The notes under the pieces: model-generated | What the model was told of the DNA's origin: nothing | The model's input: the letters and a program-made list of their open reading frames with translations, nothing else | The model's database searches: none | Position numbers and translations under genes: made by a program | In this document: positions 44,205 to 55,149 of the stretch, piece after piece | Numbering within the stretch: position 1 is the first letter of the stretch | Layout of the letters: each line of letters starts with the position of its first letter | Assembly: GCA_031216445.1 (NCBI GenBank) | Contig: CM062210.1 | Span: 5,514,501-5,578,500 of the forward strand | Length of the DNA: 64,000 nucleotides | Direction of reading: 5' to 3' | Source of the DNA: Lateolabrax maculatus | Lineage: Eukaryota > Chordata > Actinopteri > Acropomatiformes > Lateolabracidae

Positions 44205-46729
44205 ATGAAGTCCATCATCTCTAACCTGCACTTGAAATTTGCAGAGAAGACGTGGAACGAAACCTTTCAGCTCGTCAGGAGATGCATGGTAGGACAACTT
44301 CCAGCCACCTCACCAAAGCATGATCGCTTTAACCAGACTTTTTAAAACCACGGTGCAAATCATGGAGGTCACACACAATCCCCAAAGTATGCCCCTTTTT
44401 TTTATTAAATATATGCAGAGAAAAGCGATAAATCCTTTTGAAATAAAAGGTATTAGACTCGTCACTGGATAGCTTCTCTAACTTGATGATGTGCTGCAGA
44501 TCAGGAACTGGTGTGGTAATGCTCTGAGTGAGCTCATCTGTCCTGGAACACACAGGTCTTTGTTGTTGGATCAGCAGTCTGCATTGACGGTTACTTGGAT
44601 TCACTTCAACCACATGGCATAGTATGAGTAGTAAGCTCTTTGAAAGAAAACAAACATGCTCAATTGTTTTTTTTTTAGGCTTCCTCATGGCTTTTGCTTT
44701 GTTTCTTGTTGGCTTTGGTCATTTGTTTTTGCAATATTTACCCTAATGGACCTTTTTTTTTTTTTAATGAAAGATGCTCCACTTGCAGGGTCCAAACATG
44801 CAAAGCGTCATAGATTCGGATGTCTTTTACACCCAACAAAAAGGCTGCAAAGTGTATTCAGCACTAACTAGTACGCTGAGGTTTTTGGAGGGTGCGTTAG
44901 TTTTCTTTAGATTTGTCATGGGTGGAGCAGCAGGGTAGATAATACTTTTGGATTAATACAAAGTGGGGCTTGGCAGTGGTCAGTCTCTGGAGTCTGGTAA
45001 AGAAACTTGATTACTTGGTGGTCCGAAGCGATGTGTGGTCCAAAGGGATAAGGCAGCTGGGGCTAGTCATCGGTTTCCTGCCAGCATTGATGCTGAAAAG
45101 GACTTTAGTAGGATGAGACTTCACAAAGACACAGTACTGAAGACAATGCACGGTGTTTTGATAAACCAGGGAGGCTGTTGCACCTGGGTGTATGAAAACA
45201 AACCATCCCAAAGTGCAAAGCATCCACATGTCAGCACGTCCCTTTGCCCTGGTGTCGTGCAGTTTGTGTGTTACGTTGCGGGATGGGCTGGGAAGACCAG
45301 AGACTGTTTACACAAGGATGACACTGCCACACAAGCGCTCCATTGTCCTTTTTTCTTCCCTTTGTCCCCCAATAGGACAAATCCAGAGATGAATCCAAAC
45401 CCTGTGAGCCGCTGGTTAGATCCCTGGAAAGGCTCCAGGAAGTGTTTAATGGTAAACAAACAGTATATACTAATGATTCTGTGTGTTTTTAGCACATGTA
45501 TTTCACTTTGGCTGTGAGTAAGTCAGCCTCTGTTTGTTTCAGTGTCCTCTATGAGTACCATGAAGTCTCGTCTGGAAGTGATTGCCAAACAACAAGGGTA
45601 GACAGTTACTGATGCAGTTCAACCAGATCACTTATTTTCTTTTTTCCTCCATTATAGAGCATATTTTTTCTTTTTAAATAATGTGACTGCACAAATTTTC
45701 TTCCATATTCACACTATCATTTCAAGAATGGGCTTCCACATTACTGAGGCCACATGCTACCTGACAGCCGATTTGTTCTACCTGGAGGTGGTGTTGCTGC
45801 CATGTGGCGGCGTGGAGGAGGTAAAAGTGGCCCCACATGGAGGATCCCCTGTTGTAAGTGGACTGCACTGTCTTTTGCAGCATGCCAATTCACATTACTC
45901 CCTTTTACTCTGCGTGATAATGAAATTGTCTTGCAGCCCAGTGAGTCCCTCCTGCAGCTGCTGAGGTAAGCACTGGAGCGATGATAAATTTTAAATGTCG
46001 ACATTTTTGCTTGCAACCAGCAGTGCTGTAATCCTCTAAACTAGAGATGAAGATGATGGTGCTATTTAAATGAGTAAAATAAATGCTTTAGATGCTGATT
46101 TTATTTAATTATTTTTTTTTATGGCACAGGTCAAAACTTTTTGCTGACTTCTCCATTAAGTTGTCTGGTCTCTTCACCCAGTACAACATCCCTGGAGACA
46201 AGTACCTGCTTTTAATTCTTATTCTTATATATATTTTTTAACCTTTTCAAAATGTGTGGGCCTCATGCAGTCATTAGTGTTCTCTCGCTCTCTTTTTTTT
46301 TTTTTTTTTTTTTTTTTTTCCCTCAGTGAAATTAAATTAAAATTGTTTGCATCTCTACAATTCCTCGGGAAAGACCTGCAGCAAATATCACATTTGCCAA
46401 GGTAAGATGATTGAATTGATTATTAGCTGGCTTCTCAAATATGGGGACTTGCTGCTTGTTTACCATATGCTAGTAAATGAAATAACTCTGGGAGCTTGTG
46501 ATGGGAATTTTTCAATACTTTTTGACACTTAAACTAAACAATTGATCAAGATCAAAATGATTGTTTATTGCAGTTTTTCTGCTTTCAGGGTGCCAAAGAA
46601 CTGTGACCCCCAAGTGGACATGATTAACAACGGCAGGATTGGGTGTCTGATTGCTGGAAAAGAAGGTGCATAATGCCAAGAAACAAAAACACAAGTTATG
46701 CATACATCTTTTCTCCAACTGATTTTTTT

Positions 46730-46760
<31 letters not shown>

Positions 46761-48891
46761 TTTTTCTAGATTCCCCCATGATTATCCAGTTCTATATCAC
46801 ACCGACTGATGGAACCTCAGATTTACGTAAGACGTCAAAGCTGCCAAACAAATTCAGATTTGGCCTGATGGTAAACTGAAACCATTTACTAACCGATGTG
46901 TTAATGTTTGAATGTATGAGGCACATTCCTATATGCATATAAAGGCTTTACGCTTGTAGCTTATCCTGAAAAGCAATTATTTTCTTCTCTTTTTTATTTT
47001 AAGAAACGACCGAGAGAGACACAGTCGTCCAGGCAGCTCAGGTGACTGTAGGCATCAGTGACGTGACACACAAGCTTCAGATGGCCTCTCTGCTGCCACA
47101 GCCTCCACAGCTGGATCCCCAGGGGTGACGTGTTCCTGTTTAATCGCTCACTCAACAGGATACTTTTCATTTTGCACCCCACAGTGAATGTGAATGTCAC
47201 ATGCCAGCGGTGTTAATATAGTGAAATTGTGTCCTGTGGCAGTTGTCCCATGTTCCTCCCGCTGAGTGAGGCGCCGTGTGAGACTCTGCCCGCCTGCTTT
47301 CTCCTCAAACTGCAGCCAGCAATACCGGTTAAGGTGTTTTTTGTAAACAAACTCAGCCAAATTACAGGTCAGTCAACTTTTCACCATAAATATTGTATAG
47401 AATGTGTTTTTATGTAAAGATTACTTTTTTAAAACCTTCTATTAGACTTAATAAAACACAACCATCACTGCTCTCTTGCTCTCCCTCTGTGATATTTCAC
47501 AGATGTGGCCATACCCGATGTTGACCTGCAGTGGGCACCCTTACCCAAGCTTCTGATGAGACGAAGTGCAAACAGCCATGTGAAGACGTTAGATGAGCAG
47601 GATGCTATTTTTACAGTGGTATGCATGTTTTTTGCTTTAAAGCTCAACACACTTGTAATAAGCTGAATGCAAAAAAGGTAATTTTGATTCATTTCAAGCT
47701 AAATTGTTAAGCAAGCTGTAGATGTACTTGACTATGACATAAAAGGAATCAATACTTTTTCTGTGCAGCCTCTTCCTGGTGGCGTGCTGCACAGTTATGT
47801 TCTCCCTGGAGCTGCATGGGAGGCGCCTGCTCAGACAGCAACTGAAGTGGACAGTATTCCCTTCACCCACCCCGCCCACGTCCCAGCCCTACTGGAGCTG
47901 CTGCGACATCAGTGCGCCATTAACGCCCTGCTGAGGAGCTGTTTCGCTCCTCAGTGTGACAAATTAGGTAGTTTGTTTCACAAAATCGGTTAAAACAGAA
48001 GTTCATCCATTCAAAAAAAAAAAAAAGAAGTCATTGTTCAGTTTATGTAATGTTTTATGGTTCTGCCATTAGGTCCGGTTTGTGACCTCCACTTTGAAGT
48101 CCTTCCGGAGTCTGAGACCAGTTTTTCTGTGACCTTCCACCGACCTGACACTGACTCACTCGCTGTTTGTGAGCATTTGCCACACAACATATTTTCTACT
48201 GCATCACTGCCTGATGATTAAACCTGAATTACATTTTTTTTTTTTGTAGCCTATAAGGTGTATACTGTTAAGATAACAATGACATAGAATTCTGATTTTT
48301 ATATGTACATTATATTCTTTTCGGGACACAGTGCTGGTGAACGTATCTGATTCTAATCAGATTAGCTGCACTTTGTTCGGAGCAGGAATAGGGGATCCCT
48401 CTATGGATGAATACATTTCCACTGTCATGAAGAGGTATGACTTCATCACCTAGATCACTAGTCTGAAAAATGCAAATGTCACCAAACTTTGCATTTTTGC
48501 CTCAGCCTGATCTTTTCTAATACTTTTTCTCAGGTGTATGTCCATTCCTGTGACCCTGAGGACTTTATACACCAAGCTAGAGGAGTTTACCTCTGCCCCA
48601 CTTTCTCCCAGCCGCCCGGCCACCACAGAGGCTGAAAATGACCACTCATCTCCCTCGAGGACGGCTGTGAGCGACACCAACAGCGCCTTGAACGCGTTCT
48701 CCCAGAGTGCCTCAGGGCCGGAGGACAGCTTCAGTGTTTCTGGTCCTGCCTGCTGTGCCGTGTCTGTAGCCAGATCTGAGCTCCTTCCTGAAATAAATAC
48801 AAGCCCTGCTGTCAGCCCTTACTCATTCACTCCTGTGGGTGTGTTTCCACACTGGATGAGCAATAATGACCAACTGTCCGAGCTAATCTGA
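44205..48891 (+). CDS. Short MED1-like Mediator subunit (16 coding exons)
   Basis: Homologue of the N-terminal part of Mediator subunit MED1. Exons: 44205-44288, 45376-45451, 45543-45597, 45727-45853, 45937-45965, 46130-46201, 46327-46401, 46589-46665, 46770-46826, 47004-47124, 47243-47367, 47503-47618, 47769-47967, 48073-48168, 48332-48434, 48534-48891. Borders are GT/AG and phases agree: 589 residues against about 1580 in human MED1. Family landmarks run in order: NLHLKFAEKTWNETFQLVRR, a C-Y-T/L-T-D-FY block, the FT.YN.PGD block, IIQFYITPTD, LPACFLLKLQPAIPV, LLELLRHQCAINALL and RCMSIPVTLRTLYTK. A Ser/Pro/Thr-rich tail of about 85 residues then ends the protein. The long disordered MED1 region with nuclear-receptor boxes is absent. 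Two LxxLL strings (119-123, 379-383) occur inside the folded part. An upstream exon adding a few N-terminal residues cannot be excluded. Probably a MED1 paralogue that joins Mediator without receptor binding; that role is inferred. Confidence 0.88.
46296..46320. repeat. Poly(T) tract at a splice acceptor
   Basis: A run of about 25 T directly before the CCCTCAG acceptor of the seventh coding exon of the MED1-like gene. It acts as an extreme polypyrimidine tract. Confidence 0.85.
46728..46767. repeat. (TTTA)n microsatellite at a splice acceptor
   Basis: TTTA units run up to the TTTTTCTAG acceptor of the ninth coding exon of the MED1-like gene, replacing a normal pyrimidine tract. Confidence 0.85.
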
Positions 48892-48958
48892 AACTGTGTG
48901 TGTTTTACATGTGATGACTTAAAGTTTAAGCCTTTAAAATGTGTAATTTTTAGACTTG

Positions 48959-48964
48959 AATAAA
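48959..48964 (+). promoter_or_regulatory. Poly(A) signal of the MED1-like gene
   Basis: AATAAA, 68 bases after the stop codon, followed by TGTTTTGGT, a GT-rich stretch. This gives a very short 3' UTR. Confidence 0.75.
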
Positions 48965-48989
48965 TGTTTTGGTAAAGCAACGCTTTACT

Positions 48990-50280
48990 TTACACATAAC
49001 ACGAGGATTGCCACGGAACATGTCACACGTGACTTGTATTTATTCAGCCGGAGATGCTGTGGAACTGTTAATTCAGTTTGTGTATGATCACATCCATCTC
49101 CTGCGGGGCGAAAAAAGCTGAAGTGTTTCTTGCTATGCATTCCAGTGTGGCAGAGATTGCTGGTTGTAAAGGTTTGAGGTTTGGCATTTGACCTCCCTAA
49201 GACAGCCAAGAGCCCAGTTGATTGGTACCATGTGAGCCAATCAAACATTGTTAAAGTGCATAATGCATTCTTGATGGTGTAAAAAGTAGAGATCAACACA
49301 CTAGGAACACAATAAGAAATGGCTCTGCGGGAAATAAAATCAAGGGTGGGGCTTGATTATGATCAACAACAAATATTACAGATGTGTTGTGACTTTTAGT
49401 ACACTTTCCTTTTCTTTTTTTTGTACAAGAAAGAAATGGCAGTTGGCCTGATAGTATAATAGTTCAAACTCCCAATGTAGCACATATATGATTGGTCTAT
49501 AGTCACATATACTATCAGATGTTACTATACAATGGAGATGAGCATACATGTGCACACATGAAGCTCCATCCTGCACAACTGGCTGCACTTTTAACCAAAA
49601 GTCACCCTCGACTTTTTGTGCCTGGTAGATTTGGGATAAAACCAGCGGCGCTTCATTAACCATGTACCTCATTAGAGAATAGAATTAGACCAAAAAAAAG
49701 ACCATGTGATCCTCAGTAGATCTCCAGGCTGTGTGCATTTAGAAAGGAATTTCAACCGTATCCAGAATATTAAGTCAACTGTCAACAGCAGACAACTGGT
49801 TTTGTCCAAAGCCCTCACTTGTAGGTATCCAATGACCTGTGCTGCTGCTATTCATAGAAACATTCCGACATGTGTGGTTGAGTCTTCTTTCAGTGGGCCT
49901 TTATCCGCGGAATATTTAAGAGATTATGTGTCCTCACTTCTGATTGGTTGAGGGTGAATCTCTAAAAGTCACACCTGTGATGAGACTTAAATATTAATGA
50001 GGTGTGTACCGGGAAATAACCTCCAGTCTGTCACCTTAGACCTACAGACTAGGGCTGTTTTATTCGAGAATAAGAGTTATACTCATGTCACAGTTTGTGT
50101 TCTTTTCAGAGCAAAGTTTTTTTTTTATTTATTTATTTATTTATTTTTATGAAAGCAATGGAGTACTGGTGTGCGACAAAGTCGTAATATGCTGCGATCT
50201 GACTGTCTCTGAGTCACAGTCCTGTCTTTGGCTTATCTTTTTTTAAATATCCACATCTCCCTCTCTGGTCTGCGGTCTCT
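48990..50280. other. Spacer between the MED1-like gene and fbxl7
   Basis: No gene is recognised. The stretch includes a (TTTA)n run at about 50,117-50,150, and a moderately complex stretch near 49,700-50,030 that may be regulatory. The fbxl7 leader probably begins after about 50,280. Confidence 0.5.
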
Positions 50281-50414
50281 TTAAATCCAGATCCAGAGGA
50301 GGAGAGCTGCGCGTCCTCAGACTTGTCTGGCCGCACTCAGCCTGATAAACAGCTGCTTACCATTTAGGGCACTTCACAAAGTTTCTCTCCAAACTCCTCG
50401 AATCGGGATTTTCT

Positions 50415-50419
<5 letters not shown>

Positions 50420-50446
<27 letters not shown>
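50420..50446. repeat. (CT)n tract in the probable fbxl7 5' UTR
   Basis: A CT dinucleotide run about 260 bases before the fbxl7 start codon. Pyrimidine tracts of this sort are common at vertebrate promoters and leaders. Confidence 0.85.
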
Positions 50447-50455
<9 letters not shown>

Positions 50456-50702
50456 GTGTGTGTGTGGATGTTCAGATATAGAAAGCCTGCACCGCTGGAA
50501 GCTTGAATCCGGACTCTAGGTTTGCGTAATGCTGAGGCGTCCTCTGCTCAACATCTGGATTAACTATTTGGAGTCGGGGCTAGCGGCCCTACACAAAAAC
50601 CCTGCCTGTCTAGCCCATCTCTATGGAAAGACTGCCCTTTTCTCTGGAATTTAACTCCTTTTGACAAACCGAGCGTTGCGCATAGATTATGTATTCTTTA
50701 AA

Positions 50703-53700
50703 ATGGGTGCGAACAATGGAAAACAGTATGGAAGCGAGGGTAAGTGCTGCAATTACTTTAAAAACACCTTTTATCTGACTTTTCTTTTTTTTTTTTAACT
50801 AAACGCTGATATGTTACCGACAGTTTCCTGTCGGTGTCCGACCAGAAGAAAGAGAAAACCATGTGCAGTTTGTCTCTGAACATTAGTGAAGTAGCGTCAA
50901 ACTACCGCTGTTCCCTCTGTAATCTTTCATTTTCTAACAGTGAGGGGTTTCTCTCCCTGTGTAGAGGTGAACGTACGCCGAACTCCATTCAGAAATCTTC
51001 AAATTTGACTTCATGTGCTCGGCTGCAGAAGCAACCTTTGTCTCTGAGTCGCCCACTTTTTTTTTTTTTTATCCCTTTTTTAAGATGTGCAACGTTTATG
51101 TTCTTCACATGAGATAGAGAGTGACATCTGGTGGTCGTGTTTTAAACACTTTGAAGCCCAGTGTAAAGTTTGAAGTTGAAACAAAAACTGCCTCCAGCTG
51201 CTTTCAGTCCAGCCACTTCTCTGGATTTTTTTTTTACCCACGTTTTCCTACAAAACAAATCCACTTTTATTATCTATCTGGCTTCACTTAAAAGCTATTT
51301 TACATTCACATTATGTTATAATTCAATTGGCATGTCCTATAACTTGTATGTGCATATCATGTGAGCCTGTGATATTTTAGACGAGTAATACAGTCTAAAT
51401 CAAACACCATCACACCACACAATCAGTCAAAGACAGCTGACTTGGCAGGGCAGCAAGTGCACCAGACCACACCAAGCAGCTTCATTTACGGCGGATGTCT
51501 GTACAGAGTGTATTCCTGCAGGTTGAGTGGAGGTGGGTCAAAGGACACCAGTGTTTGGGCATGTGGGCACTTAGTCATTCTTATCTTTAAAAGCCAATTC
51601 CAGAGATTTTTGTCCACAATCCCTTTGATTTGGCAGCCATTTTGTGCATATTGGTCAGTGCCAGATGATCCTTAAGTAAACAAAAAACATGTAGTAGATA
51701 CCTTGAGAAGACACAAAATAGCTACATACATGAGAAATGAGAAGAAGTGTTAGAGCTTCTATGGAAACTAAGATGGTTTCTTATAGTAGATACACCTAAA
51801 AGTAATTTATCTACAAAGTCAATAGTCATCTTTTAGTTCAGTAAGTGTTTTTGACCTTAAGTAGCTCTCCTGCAGCTCATTGTTCTGTGTTGTCTGATCT
51901 AAATGATGAACTTGACTTGCACAGCATAATGAAAATACAAATATTGTCCCTCCGGCACAGATGTCCTCCCTTATTTATTAGAGAAAATAGCAGAAGATAA
52001 GCAATGTTGAAAAAAATCCAAAACCACAATTGTTTGGCTCATTGCCTCAATCAATACTTGGACCATTATTGGTCTATAAGGAAAAAAAAGTCATCAGTAA
52101 TGTAGAACTGATGGCCCAGCAGGCAGACATTCACCATCCTTCTCACTCAGCTATCAGGTATAATCAGAAAATTGTTTCACCCAACTGGAATGCAGTTTAA
52201 ATCTAGGGCGAAACAACATTAGACATTGTTTGTGATACTATAATAACCAAAATCCTTATCTGAAGACTCTCATACCACAATATTGGTGAAATCTCCAACC
52301 CTGGCATTAATGAGCCTGGACTGTTAGCTCAGCAGGACAGGCAAACTCACCTTTGTTGCTATAAGCATTGGTTACACTTCATTCAGTTCAGAATATTAGC
52401 CTTCACATTGCCCCCTACCTCCTCTCTCAACAGTCTTTTTACATCTAAGTTCTAATCTTCAACATTACTTATGCAGAAAAACGGTGGTCCCACTCTACCG
52501 AACACATTATTTCTGTCTCCAGAGCAGAAATGTTTGTATAAATAACATTCCAGTGTGCTCTCTTCCTAAGTCAATAACTGCAGAGAAAAGATTGGAACTC
52601 ATGATGTTAAAAATAACAAGTGGACCAGCTCCACCTAGGAATCCAGCTGATTCTATTAGAGATTTGAGTCTTTTACTCTGAATTCAAGTCATCCTTGAGC
52701 TGAATTTGCAACATACAGGTTAACAGTTATTAGTCAGGTGAGAAATATATGATGTTGGCTGTGCAGATTGTATTCTTGTTGTCACCTCTAGTGAGTCACA
52801 AGTTCTTAATTCTCCCTTTTATTGCAAAATAGAAGAAAATCTATGATTGTTGGCACTTGGCAAGATTGCACCTCTTTGGTATACAACATGAAACACAGGC
52901 CTCAGTCTAACTACTACAGCAAACATAGACTTGTGCTTTTCGTAACACTGCCAGATGTTAAGATGATGATGTTTAACTCCCCCCATTAAAACTGTGATCT
53001 TTTATGTGCTCACACGGATTTTGCAGATAAAACTGGCACTCATTGGTTGCCAGATGAGGTTCATAGTGGTCAATACACATTGTCTGGATGACTCTTTAAT
53101 ATCTCAACACTCAGCCAGTTGTCTAAAGTGTTTATCTCCAGGAAAAAAAAGCCATTGCTTAAACCTTAAAGATTTCGGTCCTGGTTGGTTTGGTCACACC
53201 AGTGGTTACTGGCTGCTACTGTAAGCTTCTCTCTCAGAAATACACCAGAAGAGCAACTGTTTGTTGTTGTTTACAGTGCAGCCAAACAAACTCGTTGTTT
53301 TTAGGGGTGCAACTAGGCCTAATGATTAATTGAGTAATCGTTTTGTCTGTAAAATTTTACAAGTAGTGAAAAATGTCCATCAGAACCCAAGATGACATTT
53401 TCAAATGTCTTGTTCTGTCTTTCTTTAAAAAAAGACTCAAAACAATTAATCACTTAGCAAGATAATTGCTAATTGATTAATCAACTAGTCATTGCCAGTC
53501 TAGTAGTAATAATAAAGAAGTCAGTCAATAATTCAATCAAATCTGGGATTGATTTTATGAAAATATTAAGGATTGTCACTTTAATATTCACATTACTATA
53601 CATTTAATTAAACTATTGTAATTTCACAGAAGAAAAATATTGCAGTATTTATGGTTCGTCATATCCATAGTGTCTATGTCCAGTATCTTAGATACAAGTG

Positions 53701-55149
53701 CAGAAATCTACAGTCCGTCTGTCCACATCTGTTTTCAAGTGTGACTCCACAATTAATTACACACTGGTCACAACTATGCAGCAACTCTCCACCAACACAT
53801 TATATAAGCATAAAACAGGAAGCAGGAGCTTTTCTGAAAGTTGTTTTTCCATGAAAGACAGAAAACAATCGGCTTTGCACGGATCCACATGCATCCACAT
53901 ATAGTGTTAGGCTTTTCTGCTCTGCTTAAATATTAGAAAAGTGGTCTCAGGTTGACATCTGCAAGCTCCCTCATGAATTTCTGAGTCATTTGTGGGGACT
54001 GAAGGAGCCTTAGCAGATGTGCCGGCTCAGTGATGTCACCACAAAATGTCATTCATACTCATACCATATGAGCCCCATTCGTTTAAAATAATTGTATATG
54101 TACCGTTTGATCATGTGTCTTGTGTTTGGCATAGTATGGAATCACAGGTTGCATTTTTCTACCTACACAAGCTGTCATATTTACTACTTATTTTGGGAAC
54201 TGTCTAGTCTGTTTAGGTGGCTGCTCTTGATGTGCATGTGGCTGTGACTGTTTGAGAATACCTCTTCAGTCTGTCGTGCTTGGTGAAAGACGCATACTTA
54301 GTCTCAGGAAAGCCACAAAGCTGCATTTATGATCTGAGAGAGGAATGAAATGCCATAAACAACTACTCCACAGGCAGCCTGCAGTCACCATGGCAGTCGA
54401 GCATGTCTTAGTCCGGTAGCAGAGGCACACATTCAAAGAATATCTCTTTGAAATTCTGCAGTCCTGTGTGACCGTATAGAAATCCAAATCCTAAATCCAA
54501 TAATACAAGGATAGCTCATAAAGTAAGAGTTGTAAATTCATATAAACTTAATAAAAAGAGCTTTCATGTGGCAGTACAGACTGTACAACCGAAGAAGTAT
54601 GCAGCTGATGACACACTTTACTGTAATCATTCATTAAAATGAGTGATTGCTTGTATCTAATGCAGGAGTGCTTCCTCACTCGTCCTCCATGGAAGTGAAG
54701 GCTTTACTCTTCTTCCAAATATCAAAAGGGGACACTTACTCAAACAAACCAGCAGACTTTGTGCATGTGCCAAGGCGAACCATCCATCCAAAATTGAGGA
54801 ACATAAAAGTCATGAAAGCAGAGAGTGATGGGCTTTATATTTCCTTACACTTCATAGCTCCTTACCGTCCTAAATACACCATCAAAGTGCAATTCCACTT
54901 TATCTCTGACAGACAATATTTAGGAATTAAGTTTAAAAAAGTGTTTTCTCTCAAATGAAAACGGTTAAACCAACAAATCATAAGTGCAGTTTGTCATCTT
55001 AAAGTTGCTATACTGGGTCCCAGCACTTTTTTTTGTTTCTCTCCCCATTTCCCCTGCAGGTAAAGGGAGCTCAAGCATCTCTTCTGACATAAGTTCGAGC
55101 ACAGATCACACACCAACTAAAGCTCCAAAGAATGTGGCTACCACCGAAG
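50703..55149 (+). CDS. fbxl7: F-box/LRR protein 7, exons 1-2 (5' part only)
   Basis: Substrate-recognition subunit of an SCF (SKP1-cullin-F-box) ubiquitin ligase. Only the N-terminus is present: exon 1 at 50703-50739 (MGANNGKQYGSEG) and exon 2 at 55060-55149 (GKGSSSISSDISSSTDHTPT followed by KAPKNVATTE). Both have good GT/AG borders and agreeing phases; 42 codons plus one base lie in the window. The sequence matches the vertebrate FBXL7 N-terminus as I remember it, including the glycine after the initiator methionine. The F-box and leucine-rich repeats should lie in the next exons, to the right of the window. No such exon is found between 55,150 and 64,000, in line with the very long introns of this gene in other vertebrates. 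The 5' leader upstream of 50,703 is not delimited. Confidence 0.88.
52100..52360 (+). repeat. Possible tRNA-derived SINE remnant
   Basis: GACTGTTAGCTCAGCAGGAC near 52,319 resembles the A box of a tRNA-derived SINE promoter. A weaker similar stretch (ACTGATGGCCCAGCAGGCAG) lies about 210 bases to the left. No clear B box or tail is seen, so the call is weak. Confidence 0.25.
53304..53498. mobile_element. MITE-like element in fbxl7 intron 1
   Basis: It starts GGGGTGCAACTAGGCCTAAT and GATTAATTGAGTAATCG and ends AATTGATTAATCAACTAGTC ATTGCCAG, a degenerate inverted repeat of the start. The interior includes GTGAAAAATGTCCATCAG and AAATGTCTTGTTCTGTC. This pattern of GATTAAT-rich ends matches a miniature element I know to be abundant in percomorph fish. 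No coding capacity. Confidence 0.6.

Larger units (their letters stand above)
50740..55059 (+). other. fbxl7: fbxl7 intron 1
   Basis: Bounded by GTAAGT and CCCCTGCAG. It contains decayed repeats, a MITE-like element (listed separately), and an unexplained 103-codon open frame at 54,647-54,958 that has no recognisable domain and no splice support. Confidence 0.7.

Noticed and set aside
46827..46870. Use of the later GT at about 46,871 as the exon donor in the MED1-like gene
   Set aside because: It would put the next exon (47,004) in a frame with an early stop. The donor at 46,826 restores the MED1 reading frame.
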